64,000 nt of DNA from positions 494,691-558,690 of the forward strand of contig NZ_VOSC01000025.1 in the NCBI RefSeq assembly GCF_007997385.1, given 5' to 3'. This DNA comes from Seonamhaeicola algicola. Lineage in GTDB: Bacteria > Bacteroidota > Bacteroidia > Flavobacteriales > Flavobacteriaceae. How positions within the stretch are numbered: the first letter of the stretch is position 1; each line of letters starts with the position of its first letter. The position numbers and the translations under genes were made by a program. Of this stretch, positions 25,040 to 33,554 are shown piece by piece. The notes under the pieces were generated by a model. It was not told the origin of the DNA. It was given only the letters and a program-made list of their open reading frames with translations, and did no database searches.

Positions 25040-25702
25040 ATGTCAAAAATTATGAAAAAAGTTAGAAATGTTATAGGAATAGCTATTGTAGCAATAGCAG
25101 GTTTCTTTATGGTGGCAGCAGATCATATTGATGCGCCCGATGTGCAAGGTGGCACAAGTGATATTACCGATTTTTATGCCTTCCAAGGTGCTAATACCGA
25201 TAATATGGTATTTGTAGCCAATGTACAAGGTTTGTTAAGCCCTTCGGCAACAGGAGCAGCGGCTTTTGATGAAAATGTGCTTATTGAATTTAATATTGAT
25301 AATACAGGCGATAATGTTGAAGACCTGGTAATTCAAGCCATTCCAAGAGATGGTAAAATGTATTTCTTTGGTCCAGTAGCGCCATCATCAACAGGCTTAA
25401 ACAGTACAATACAAATAAATGCAACAGCGGGTGGCGTGGTAGATATTACACCATATAATGCAAATGAAATTATAGCTACTAATGGCGGTATGACATTTTT
25501 TGCAGGCCCAAGAGATGATCCTTTCTTTATGGATTTTGCACAGTATTCTGAAATTATAGCTGGTAATGCTACAAGTTTTAATGACCCTGGAGCCGATACA
25601 TTTGCAGGTACCAACGTCATGTCTGTTATAGTAGAAGTACCAAAATCTATGATTGGCGGTAGCGGAACTATTAATACTTGGGTTGAAGCTAAAAGAAAAT
25701 AA
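25040..25702 (+). CDS. DUF4331 protein, N-terminal-half type
   Basis: 220 aa; ATG at 25040 or 25052 both precede a signal peptide (KKVRNVIGIAIVAIAGFFMVA). The mature part starts ADHIDAPDVQGGTSDITDFYAF, the hallmark entry of DUF4331, but the protein ends at about half the usual length of single-chain members. The rest of the family pattern (the VNTVF region and FPYLA end) is found in the next gene, 23 bp downstream. Together they look like one DUF4331 unit split into a secreted and a lipid-anchored half. Function is unknown. The conserved His and Asp near the mature N-terminus could bind metal, which is inference. Confidence 0.82.
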   Translation: MSKIMKKVRNVIGIAIVAIAGFFMVAADHIDAPDVQGGTSDITDFYAFQGANTDNMVFVANVQGLLSPSATGAAAFDENVLIEFNIDNTGDNVEDLVIQAIPRDGKMYFFGPVAPSSTGLNSTIQINATAGGVVDITPYNANEIIATNGGMTFFAGPRDDPFFMDFAQYSEIIAGNATSFNDPGADTFAGTNVMSVIVEVPKSMIGGSGTINTWVEAKRK

Positions 25703-25725
25703 TTAACACTATTAAAATTTAAATT

Positions 25726-26277
25726 ATGAAAAATATAAAAATATTAGCAGTACTTGCTGTAGCATTTGTAGCCTTTAATTGTTCAGATGATGATAATGAT
25801 ATCATGCAACCAGACCCTGTAGATTTTTCAGGAACGTATGCTCAAAAAGATCAAATGGGAAGACCTGCCGTTAACACCGTTTTTGTGTCTTCAGATAGTA
25901 AAGATATGTTTAACGTAACAGTGCCCTCTGCTCAAAACACCGCTTTTCAAAGTATGTTTCAAACTAATTTAACAGGTTTAAGTCCTGCTTTTGCAAATGA
26001 TGGCGATACTAACGCACTTGGGCAAGATGCAGCAACGTTTACAGGCCTTTTAGCAACCGATGTTTTAAACGTATCATTAGACGGAACAACAACCTTTTAC
26101 GATGGAACAAACGTTTTAACAGGAAGAGCCTTGGCCGATGATGTTATTACTGTTGAGCTACTACTAATTTTTGGTGGTGAAGATTTTTCTGAAAACCCAG
26201 GATTATCTGATGATCATGTTGATGCAAACGACAAACCTTTTTTAGCCTCATTCCCTTACCTAGCATCGCCTTGGTAA
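25726..26277 (+). CDS. DUF4331 protein, C-terminal-half type, lipoprotein
   Basis: 183 aa. The lipoprotein signal MKNIKILAVLAVAFVAFNC has its lipobox Cys at residue 19, followed by an acidic SDDDNDIM spacer. The mature part carries C-terminal DUF4331 features: QMGRPAVNTVFV, then a middle with DGTNVLTGRALADDVITVEL and the end motif NDKPFLASFPYLASPW. It lies 23 bp after the N-terminal-half gene and is closed by a terminator 9 bp after its stop, so the two are a two-gene unit. The pair is probably exported, one half anchored in the membrane. Confidence 0.82.
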   Translation: MKNIKILAVLAVAFVAFNCSDDDNDIMQPDPVDFSGTYAQKDQMGRPAVNTVFVSSDSKDMFNVTVPSAQNTAFQSMFQTNLTGLSPAFANDGDTNALGQDAATFTGLLATDVLNVSLDGTTTFYDGTNVLTGRALADDVITVELLLIFGGEDFSENPGLSDDHVDANDKPFLASFPYLASPW

Positions 26278-26286
26278 AAATATAAT

Positions 26287-26315
26287 CCCAAGGCGTATTT
26301 AGCCTTGGGGTTTTT
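26287..26315 (+). terminator. intrinsic terminator after the DUF4331 pair
   Basis: A perfect 8-bp stem (CCCAAGGC, 26287-26294, with GCCTTGGG, 26302-26309) and a 7-nt loop are followed by GTTTTT. It separates the DUF4331 pair from the TPR-TonB receptor genes, so the latter need read-through or their own promoter. Confidence 0.9.
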
Positions 26316-26353
26316 AATTGTCCCAAAACTACTTCAAACCAAATAAAAATAAT

Positions 26354-27646
26354 ATGCAAACCAAAACCATAATAGCACTTTTTGTACTTGTTGTAACTAT
26401 GTTTAGTTGTAATGAAACACCACAGAAAGTAACTGAAAAATCACAGTACTCAGCATTTTTAAATACTACAGATAATGAGATGTTGCGTTTAGCAAAACAA
26501 GATGTAACATTTTGGGAAAAAAAGCTTGAAAAAGAACCAAATCAATTTCCGTATTTAGCAAAATTAGCAGCATCTCAAACTGTTTTATTTAATGAAACGG
26601 GTATTATTGAACACTTAAAAAATGCTGAAACTTATTTAGTTGAAGCAAATAAAAGCACACATTATAATAATGCGGGCTATTTAAGAAGTTTGGCAAGAAA
26701 CTACATATCTCAACACCGTTTTAAAGAAGCACTAGAATTAGTTGAAAAAGCTGAAACCATTGGCGAAAATTTAAGAGCTACACAGTGTATGTTGTTTGAT
26801 GTACATTTAGAATTGGGTAATTATAAAGTAGCCGAAACGTATTTGGCTAAAATTGAAGATTTTAAAGATTTCGATTTTTTAATTCGAATAGCCAAATGGT
26901 CAGACCACAAAGGAAATTTAGATGCCACCATAAATTACATGGAACGCGCTAAAGACATTGCAGAGTCATCAAACTTAAAAGGTATGAAGCAATGGGTGTA
27001 CACCAATTTAGCCGATTATTACGGGCACGCCGGAAACATAAAAACATCATACAATTATTATTTAAAGGCATTACAATTAAACCCCAATGATGCTTACGCC
27101 AAAAAAGGTATTGCTTGGATTGTATATTCTTATGAAAAAAATCCAGATGAAGCTTTACGTATTTTAGAAACTGTAACGGCAACTTACAATGCTCCAGATT
27201 ATTACCTTTTGAAAGCCGAAATAGCAGCATTTAAAGAAGATGATACACTTGAAGAAACGCAGCTGAAATTTTACAAAAATACTGTTAAAAATCCGCTATA
27301 TGGCCAAATGTATAATGCTCATAATATACTTTTGCACGCCGAGGAACCTGAGCATTTTGATGAAGTTTTAAAAACAGCGTTTTCTGAAGTTGAAAATAGG
27401 GCAACACCACAAACATACAGCCTGTTAGCATGGGTGTATTTAAATAATAATCAAAAAGAAAATGCTTTAACAATAATGCAAAATCATGTGGTTGGAAAAA
27501 CCTTTGAACCTGAAGCTTTATACCATTTAGCCGAAATTTACAAAGCAAATAATATGCTTAGTGAAGCTAAAAAGCTTAAGCAAGAGTTGTTAGAAAGTAG
27601 TTTTGAACTAGGGCCAATAACAACCGCTAAAATTGAAAATATTTAA
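26354..27646 (+). CDS. TPR-repeat lipoprotein
   Basis: 430 aa from ATG at 26354, chosen over an upstream in-frame ATG at 26318 because it gives the lipoprotein signal MQTKTIIALFVLVVTMFSC with Cys19. The mature protein is a series of TPR-like helix pairs. The best units are LARNYISQHRFKEALELVEK, YYGHAGNIKTSYNYYLKALQ (with LNPNDAYAKKGIAW next) and, near the end, YHLAEIYKANNMLSEAKKL. It probably mediates protein contacts at the periplasmic or surface face. It is 9 bp before the TonB receptor gene, so the two are surely co-transcribed and may form a receptor/accessory pair (inference). Confidence 0.85.
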   Translation: MQTKTIIALFVLVVTMFSCNETPQKVTEKSQYSAFLNTTDNEMLRLAKQDVTFWEKKLEKEPNQFPYLAKLAASQTVLFNETGIIEHLKNAETYLVEANKSTHYNNAGYLRSLARNYISQHRFKEALELVEKAETIGENLRATQCMLFDVHLELGNYKVAETYLAKIEDFKDFDFLIRIAKWSDHKGNLDATINYMERAKDIAESSNLKGMKQWVYTNLADYYGHAGNIKTSYNYYLKALQLNPNDAYAKKGIAWIVYSYEKNPDEALRILETVTATYNAPDYYLLKAEIAAFKEDDTLEETQLKFYKNTVKNPLYGQMYNAHNILLHAEEPEHFDEVLKTAFSEVENRATPQTYSLLAWVYLNNNQKENALTIMQNHVVGKTFEPEALYHLAEIYKANNMLSEAKKLKQELLESSFELGPITTAKIENI

Positions 27647-27655
27647 AACCAAATT

Positions 27656-29890
27656 ATGATTCGTAAACCAATAAAACCAATACTGTTTTTTTTGTTATGT
27701 TTTGTGTTTGTAAGCACAAATGCACAACAGTTAAAAGGGCAGGTCATTAACACTAAAAATCAACCCTTGGAGGCGGCATATATTTACAATTTAAATTCTA
27801 AAAGTCATGCACATTCATTAGAAACAGGTGCTTTTATTTTAAATGATACTAAGGTAGGAGATTCTATTAAAATAGGGCTTTTAGGTTACAACACTAAAAT
27901 AGTAGCTGTAGAGCGTATGCAAATGCCAATTACCATTCAGTTATCTGAAAAAATATATAGTTTAGATGAGTTGATAATTTCTGAACAGTTAAATGCGCTT
28001 AGTACTATTACCGATTTAGATTTGAATACAAACCCCGTAAAATCATCACAAGAAATATTACGTAAAGTACCAGGTTTAATTATTGGTCAGCATGCTGGTG
28101 GCGGTAAAGCTGAACAGATATTTTTACGAGGTTTTGATATTGATCATGGTACAGATATAGCACTTTCAGTTGATGGTATGCCTGTAAATATGGTATCGCA
28201 TGCACATGGACAAGGTTACAGTGATCTACACTTTATAATACCTGAAACTGTAAATAAAATAGACTTTGGTAAAGGGCCGTATTATGCTAATAAAGGCGAT
28301 TTTAACACTGCGGGTTATGTAGATTTTTCAACTAAAGATTATTTAAATGATAACGAAATTTCATTTGGTTTAGGGCAATTTAATACATCACGTGTGTTAG
28401 GTATGTTTAATTTGCTTGATAAGGTAAATAATCAACATGCATACCTAGCTGTAGAAAACTTACAAAGTGATGGCCCTTTTGAGTCACCACAAAATTTCAA
28501 CAGACTTAATATGTTTGGTAAATATGTATTATTTACACCTTCAAATGATAAAATAACATTAACAGCTTCGCATTTTACTAGTACTTGGGATGCTTCGGGG
28601 CAAATTCCTGTACGTGCTGTAAATAGCGGATTAATTTCAAGATTTGGAGCTATTGATGATACCGAGGGCGGTACTACTGATAGAACTAATTTTAATGTAA
28701 GTTTTACAAAACAAGTTAATGACAATACTACGTTTAAAACCAACGCTTTTTACAGTAATTATAATTTTGAATTGTTTTCAAATTTTACATTCTTTTTAGA
28801 GGATGAAGACAACGGAGACCAAATTAAACAAAAGGAAAGCAGAAATATTTTTGGCTTAAATACAGCTTTTACAACAGAAACTTTTTTAAATGATGTTGAG
28901 GTGAATTTAAATTATGGGTTGTCTTTTAGGCATGATATTTCAAATAATAATGAGTTATCAAAAACCATAAATAAAACCACATTAAACGAAGCTGTTCAGT
29001 TAGGAGATATCAATCAAACCAATACATCGGCATTTTTTAATGCTGCATTCACAAAAGGTAAATTTACCTTTGCGCCTGGTATTAGGTTAGATAATTACAA
29101 GTTTATTTATAAAGATGCGCTTAACAATACAGGTGAAACCTTATCTGAGAGTAAAACTATTTTCAGCCCAAAACTAAATCTGTTTTATACCGCTAATAAT
29201 AATTTAAAATGGTTTTTAAAATCGGGTATAGGCTTCCATTCCAATGATACACGGGTTGTTGTTACCAATGCCCAAGAAAATATATTGCCAAAAGCCTATG
29301 GCGTAGATTTTGGTAATATTTGGAAACCCACAAAAAAACTATTCATTAATACAGCACTTTGGTACTTGTATTTACAACAAGAGTTTGTGTATGTTGGTGA
29401 TGCTGGTGTTGTTGAACCTAGCGGAAAAACAGAACGCTATGGTGTAGATTTTGGTGTGCGTTATCAGTTTTCAGATCATTTGTATTTTAATACCGATGCC
29501 ACTTATACCAAAGCCAGAAGTATTGAAGAAGATGAAGGAAATGATTACATTCCGTTAGCACCAGATTTTACAGTAACAGGTGGCTTGTCTCTGCAAGATT
29601 ATAAAGGATTTTCTGGAAGCATAAACTACAGGTATTTAGATGATAGGCCAGCCAATGAAGATAACAGTATTGTTGCCGATGGCTATTTTGTAACCGATAT
29701 TAATGCTAACTACACAATTAAAAATATAACCTTTGGTGTTGTAATAGAAAACCTTTTTGATACTGAGTGGAACGAAACGCAATTTGCCACAGAATCTAGA
29801 TTGCAAAATGAAACAACACCTGTTGAAGAAATTCATTTTACACCAGGGACTCCATTTTTTATAAAAGGCGTTATAAGCTATAAATTTTAA
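27656..29890 (+). CDS. TonB-dependent receptor with His-rich plug segment
   Basis: 744 aa. A signal peptide (ending NAQQ near residue 24) is followed by a short carboxypeptidase-regulatory-like domain (QLKGQVINTKNQPLEAAYIY), a plug (about 115-230) and a beta-barrel ending GVISYKF. The plug holds an unusual motif, FDIDHGTDIALSVDGMPVN followed by SHAHGQGYSDLHF, with five His within about 40 residues; the signal-proximal domain also has SKSHAHS. Such His clusters could bind a transition metal, but the ligand is not known. The gene follows the TPR lipoprotein by 9 bp and ends at a strong terminator, facing an anti-sigma/sigma pair. Confidence 0.9.
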   Translation: MIRKPIKPILFFLLCFVFVSTNAQQLKGQVINTKNQPLEAAYIYNLNSKSHAHSLETGAFILNDTKVGDSIKIGLLGYNTKIVAVERMQMPITIQLSEKIYSLDELIISEQLNALSTITDLDLNTNPVKSSQEILRKVPGLIIGQHAGGGKAEQIFLRGFDIDHGTDIALSVDGMPVNMVSHAHGQGYSDLHFIIPETVNKIDFGKGPYYANKGDFNTAGYVDFSTKDYLNDNEISFGLGQFNTSRVLGMFNLLDKVNNQHAYLAVENLQSDGPFESPQNFNRLNMFGKYVLFTPSNDKITLTASHFTSTWDASGQIPVRAVNSGLISRFGAIDDTEGGTTDRTNFNVSFTKQVNDNTTFKTNAFYSNYNFELFSNFTFFLEDEDNGDQIKQKESRNIFGLNTAFTTETFLNDVEVNLNYGLSFRHDISNNNELSKTINKTTLNEAVQLGDINQTNTSAFFNAAFTKGKFTFAPGIRLDNYKFIYKDALNNTGETLSESKTIFSPKLNLFYTANNNLKWFLKSGIGFHSNDTRVVVTNAQENILPKAYGVDFGNIWKPTKKLFINTALWYLYLQQEFVYVGDAGVVEPSGKTERYGVDFGVRYQFSDHLYFNTDATYTKARSIEEDEGNDYIPLAPDFTVTGGLSLQDYKGFSGSINYRYLDDRPANEDNSIVADGYFVTDINANYTIKNITFGVVIENLFDTEWNETQFATESRLQNETTPVEEIHFTPGTPFFIKGVISYKF

Positions 29891-29945
29891 AACATTCTCT
29901 CAAGAACTATTAGTAAAGGGATGCTAATTTTTTTGGTTGGTTTGC

Positions 29946-29993
29946 AAGGAAAGTTGCTTAATTAGAAATAATTAAGTGCTTTCCTTCTTTTTT
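29946..29993 (+). terminator. intrinsic terminator after the TonB receptor
   Basis: A long two-part stem (AAGGAAAG with CTTTCCTT outside, CTTAATTA with TAATTAAG inside, GAAA loop) is followed by CTTTTTT. It lies about 55 bp after the receptor stop. The remaining 170 bp before the anti-sigma gene hold nothing else I can recognise. Confidence 0.9.
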
Positions 29994-30165
29994 GTTTAAG
30001 GTTTATTTGCAAATATATCTTGAACATACATAAGGGTATTTATACATTGTTGTTTTATTCTATGAAAAAGACAGTTCTCATAAAAATATCATATTAAATT
30101 GAGTTTAGCGTACCCAAAAAATAGTAATATGCCTAAAAGTAAATAAACTAAAGAATATGTTTTTC

Positions 30166-30963
30166 TTAAGAATTAGTTTCAACTACACCTAAAGTGTATA
30201 GTTGTTCTAAAGTAGGAGTAGCGCTACCGCCAGCGGGCTCTAAAGTAATTCCAAATGCCTGCGATTGGTTAGTGTTTTCTATTGTGAAAATTTTATTGGC
30301 ATCGGTATTAAAATCATCTAATGTACCTAAACTTGTTGGGCTTAACGGATTTAAGGTTAAAGACCAAACCTGATACACTTTGCCTTCAGGTGGCGTTGGT
30401 AAACCTTGCACATCTAAATAAATATTATTGCTGTTTTTATCCCAATACACTTTTGCGTAAGCATCGGGGTAAACGGTTTGTCCTGCAAGTGGTACCGCAA
30501 TAATATTTCTATCTCTTAAAACTGAAATAAGGTGTTTGGCATCTTTTAAATTGTTATTAGCTTTTTCAATTTCAGATTCTAATAACTGCTCGTTTATAGT
30601 AGCAACTTTAATATCAGATTGTAATTGGTTGTTTCTATTAACCGTCCATAATAAACCAGCACCCAAAATTACTGCTGCTGCCCAACCTGTGTAAGTTAGC
30701 CAATTGTATTTAGGTTTTATAGAAACTACTTTGGTGTTTTTAAACCCTAATTTTTGTTTTAAATGTTGAATTGTTTTTTTAGGGTTATGTGCTGAGGTAG
30801 CTGCGGTAAGTTTAACCACAGCGCTTTCAATTTCTAAAACCTCTTGTAAAATTTCAGGATGTTTTTGCATAAGCGCGTACACCTCTTTGTTTTCTTTTTC
30901 AGAAAGGGTGCCGGCTACGTATAGCTCTAAAATTCCAGATTCTATGTATGCTTTTATATCCAT
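30166..30963 (-). CDS. anti-sigma factor, RskA-type
   Basis: 265 aa. A cytoplasmic N-terminal sigma-binding part (IESGILELYVAGTLSEKENK) is followed by one membrane helix (about 92-109, YTGWAAAVILGAGLLW), a coiled-coil-like segment and a periplasmic RskA C-terminal domain. That domain includes YAKVYWDKNSNNIYLDVQGL then EGKVYQVWSL and FGITLEPAGGSATPT. It should hold the ECF sigma factor encoded 3 bp upstream inactive until an envelope signal arrives. Lack of a zinc motif is normal for this subgroup. It is convergent with the DUF4331/TonB receptor genes, which may be its regulon (inference). Confidence 0.9.
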   Translation of the reverse strand: MDIKAYIESGILELYVAGTLSEKENKEVYALMQKHPEILQEVLEIESAVVKLTAATSAHNPKKTIQHLKQKLGFKNTKVVSIKPKYNWLTYTGWAAAVILGAGLLWTVNRNNQLQSDIKVATINEQLLESEIEKANNNLKDAKHLISVLRDRNIIAVPLAGQTVYPDAYAKVYWDKNSNNIYLDVQGLPTPPEGKVYQVWSLTLNPLSPTSLGTLDDFNTDANKIFTIENTNQSQAFGITLEPAGGSATPTLEQLYTLGVVETNS

Positions 30964-30966
30964 TTT

Positions 30967-31497
30967 TTAATTAAGCACTAACTCTCGTAATGCTTTAATA
31001 CAATTTCGGTTTCTTGTTTTTATAGTGCCAATTGGCATGTTTAATGTTTCTGAAGCTTCGTTTTGTGTATAACCTTTGAAATATAGTAGGTTAATTAGTT
31101 TTTTACAGTTATCGGCTAGTTTACTAACAAACGTTTTTATACCAATAGCATCGGTTTTATTATCTAAATTATCAGAGGCTTCTATAATGTTTACGAAAAA
31201 ATCGGCATTAAGGTTTTGTTTATTCTTCTTAAAATTTTTAGAGCGCGTTTTATCAATGGCTGCGTTTCTAGCAATATTTAAAATCCATGTAAAAAATCGG
31301 CCTTTACTACTGTTGTATGTGTGGGCTTTATCCCAAGCTTTAATAAAAACATCTTGTGTTATTTCATCGGCTAAATCGTCGTTTTTCAAAATATTAAAAA
31401 CAACACCGTGAATGCTTTGGCTATACATGTTGTACAAAGCTTCAAAAGCTTGTTCATCTTTATTCTGAAAATTTTTTACAAGAGTTTCTAATTGCAT
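30967..31497 (-). CDS. ECF-type RNA polymerase sigma factor
   Basis: 176 aa. Region 2 includes MYSQSIHGVVFNILKNDDLA and EITQDVFIKAWDKAHTY, with GRFFTWILNIARNAAID for -10 recognition. Region 4 is LLYFKGYTQNEASETLNMPI followed by TIKTRNRNCIKALREL. It pairs with the RskA-type anti-sigma factor 3 bp downstream. ATG at 31497 is well placed, and a perfect TACATTTG box (31579-31572 on the minus strand) suggests transcription by the housekeeping sigma. Target promoters cannot be deduced here, but the neighbouring DUF4331/TonB receptor genes are the prime candidates. Confidence 0.93.
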   Translation of the reverse strand: MQLETLVKNFQNKDEQAFEALYNMYSQSIHGVVFNILKNDDLADEITQDVFIKAWDKAHTYNSSKGRFFTWILNIARNAAIDKTRSKNFKKNKQNLNADFFVNIIEASDNLDNKTDAIGIKTFVSKLADNCKKLINLLYFKGYTQNEASETLNMPIGTIKTRNRNCIKALRELVLN

Positions 31498-31571
31498 GCA
31501 ATAATGCGTGTTGGTTTCTTTTAAAAAGAATTTTGGGTGAAGTTAGGCTTTAATTTAATTGAAAACAAAAA

Positions 31572-31579
31572 CAAATGTA
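31572..31579 (-). promoter_or_regulatory. candidate -7 promoter box for the ECF sigma gene
   Basis: On the minus strand TACATTTG is an exact TAnnTTTG match, 74 bp upstream of the sigma ATG and directly abutting the end of the M20 peptidase gene. The long leader is unremarkable. Confidence 0.5.
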
Positions 31580-32737
31580 TTAAATAGCATTTTCTAGTAC
31601 GTTTACTAAGTTTTCAATCATATTTGTGCCTTTTTGTAATTGCTCTTTTGAAATAAACTCATTGGCTCTGTGTGCTTGTTTTATAGAGCCCGGGCCACAA
31701 ATAATACTTTCAAAACCAGCATTGGCAAAATGTCCTGCTTCTGAAGCGTATGATACGGTACTCCATTTGTAATTGCCTGTTATTTTACCAATTAAATTTA
31801 CGGCGCTTGATGTTTCGTGGGTATTTAATGCAGGTACAATTGGGTGGTTTTCAACAACATCAATTTTAAAACCAGGAAACAATGCTTGCTGTAGTTTTTC
31901 TCTGCCAGCACAAAAGTTTAATAAATCTAAATGAAGTTGGTTTGCGTTATCTTTTGGTAAACAACGAATATCTAATGAAAGGGTGGCTTTATTAGCAATT
32001 ATATTGGCAGCAATACCACCGTTTATGGTGCCAACATGTAATGAAGAATGAGGCGGATTAAAACGCTCATCTTTACTAATTTGTATAAGGCTGTTCATTT
32101 TTTCTTCAGCCCAAAGTACAATTTTTGCAGCTTCGTGTACGGCACTTACCTCTTGTTTAATGCGGCTACTATGGCCTTGAGAGCCGTTAATAGTAATATC
32201 TAAAATATGAATGCTTTTTTGTCCAATAATGGGTTGTAACATGGAGGCTTCGCCAATTATGGCAAATTTTGGTGTTTCAATGTAGCTTTTTTTTAAATGA
32301 TTTATAAGTGATTGGGCAGCTAAACAGCCAATTTCTTCATCATAAGTAAAAGCAAAATAAATTGGTTTTTGTAGTGGTGCTTTAACCATTTTTGGTAAAA
32401 CCGATAGGCAGCACGCTAAAAAACCTTTCATATCACAACTACCACGGGCGTATAAATTGCCGTCTGGTTTTTCAATAAGTTCAAACGGATTGGTGTTCCA
32501 TGGTTGGCCATTTACAGGAACAACATCGGTATGGCCAGAAAGTATAACACCGCCATCAACAGCAGGCCCAATACGGCAATGTAATGAAGCCTTGGTGTAA
32601 TCTTCATTAGGAACTAAAAAAGTAGTTACACCAAAGCTTTCAATATAATCTTTAATCCAATTAATAATTTCTAAATTAGAATCGCCTCCTAAAACAGGAA
32701 AGGTTACTAATTTTTCAAGAATTTGTTGGCTTGTCAT
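31580..32737 (-). CDS. argE: acetylornithine deacetylase-like M20 metallohydrolase
   Basis: 385 aa, full length. The M20 metal ligands are visible: His in SGHTDVVPVNGQPW, Asp in ARGSCDMKGFLA, the catalytic and metal Glu in YDEEIGC, and Glu in IGEASMLQP. The dimerisation domain sits in the middle (QGHSSRIKQEVSAVHEA). The gating sequence SCDMKGF and overall length fit ArgE, which removes acetyl from N-acetylornithine. No other arginine gene is nearby, so an acyl-amino-acid hydrolase with another substrate is possible. It lies 50 bp after the YceI lipoprotein gene on the same strand. Confidence 0.85.
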   Translation of the reverse strand: MTSQQILEKLVTFPVLGGDSNLEIINWIKDYIESFGVTTFLVPNEDYTKASLHCRIGPAVDGGVILSGHTDVVPVNGQPWNTNPFELIEKPDGNLYARGSCDMKGFLACCLSVLPKMVKAPLQKPIYFAFTYDEEIGCLAAQSLINHLKKSYIETPKFAIIGEASMLQPIIGQKSIHILDITINGSQGHSSRIKQEVSAVHEAAKIVLWAEEKMNSLIQISKDERFNPPHSSLHVGTINGGIAANIIANKATLSLDIRCLPKDNANQLHLDLLNFCAGREKLQQALFPGFKIDVVENHPIVPALNTHETSSAVNLIGKITGNYKWSTVSYASEAGHFANAGFESIICGPGSIKQAHRANEFISKEQLQKGTNMIENLVNVLENAI

Positions 32738-32787
32738 TAAATAAGGGGTGTTTGTAGGGGTTTTATGTTATGTTTAAATGAGTGTTA

Positions 32788-33417
32788 TTAGTTTTCTCTA
32801 AGATATGTACTTACTTCAATAGCTACATCTTCCCAAGTTTTACTAACACCGTCAGGACCTTTGTGTAAATCAAAACATACTTTGTTTAATGAGGCAAGAG
32901 CATCAAGTGCATTCCAATCTTTTAAATTCATAACGCCGCTTAAAGTAACGCGTCTTTCATCAGTAATTTTAACATCTAAAGGCAAATTGTTAGTGGAGCC
33001 ATTCATTGTTAATGCTGCAATGTATTTGTTATTTTCTACTTTAATTGTGCCTTTAATAAATTCAGTATCTAACATGGCGCCAAAAAACGATTCTTTAATT
33101 TTAGCATCGCGTGTGTTTGTAGCATCGTTTGTAAATACACTGCTAATTGGAATTGAAAAGGTAAGGTTGTTTAATGCTTCTTGAGGCGTTGCACCCGATT
33201 TTTCATCAAAGTTTAACACTGTAAACTCTCCACCAACACCTTTTTTTTCGGTAGTTTTATATGCTGTCCATTTAACCGATGTAGCCTCGGGTTTTACAAC
33301 AAATTGCGCTGTTTTTTCAGTGGCTTCTGTTTCAGTAGTTTTAGTGTCTTTTTTTTCGTTTTTACAAGCAACAATACTTAGTGTAAAAGCTAATAATAAA
33401 AAACTAATCTTTTTCAT
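32788..33417 (-). CDS. YceI-family lipoprotein
   Basis: 209 aa. The N-terminus MKKISFLLLAFTLSIVAC is a lipoprotein signal with Cys18, followed by a Lys/Thr/Glu-rich linker. The YceI beta-barrel runs from about residue 40: SVKWTAYKTTEKKGVGGEFT, then NTRDAKIKESFFGAM and a C-terminal VCFDLHKGPDGVSKTWEDV. YceI proteins bind isoprenoid-type lipids in the periplasm. Anchoring as a lipoprotein is common in Bacteroidota. It is divergent from hemN across a 137-bp gap that contains a Crp/Fnr-type site, although no -7 box fits this direction. Confidence 0.88.
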   Translation of the reverse strand: MKKISFLLLAFTLSIVACKNEKKDTKTTETEATEKTAQFVVKPEATSVKWTAYKTTEKKGVGGEFTVLNFDEKSGATPQEALNNLTFSIPISSVFTNDATNTRDAKIKESFFGAMLDTEFIKGTIKVENNKYIAALTMNGSTNNLPLDVKITDERRVTLSGVMNLKDWNALDALASLNKVCFDLHKGPDGVSKTWEDVAIEVSTYLREN

Positions 33418-33493
33418 GTGGATTTTAGGTTTTTAAGTATGAAATTTAATAGTGTGAAGGTAATCATTATTAGGCTAACATCAAATTAAAGAC

Positions 33494-33537
33494 ATGATAT
33501 ATGTCATATTTTAATAGCGCTATTGCCTGTAGTTTTG
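33494..33537 (+). promoter_or_regulatory. Crp/Fnr-type operator (33494-33507) with -7 box (33530-33537) for hemN
   Basis: The palindrome ATGATATATGTCAT has its centre exactly 29.5 bp before the first base of TAGTTTTG, a perfect TAnnTTTG box, itself 17 bp upstream of the hemN ATG. No TTG-type -33 box is present, as expected for an activator-dependent promoter with the regulator near -41.5. Confidence 0.7.
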
Positions 33538-33554
33538 TACCATAACAGTTAGGT

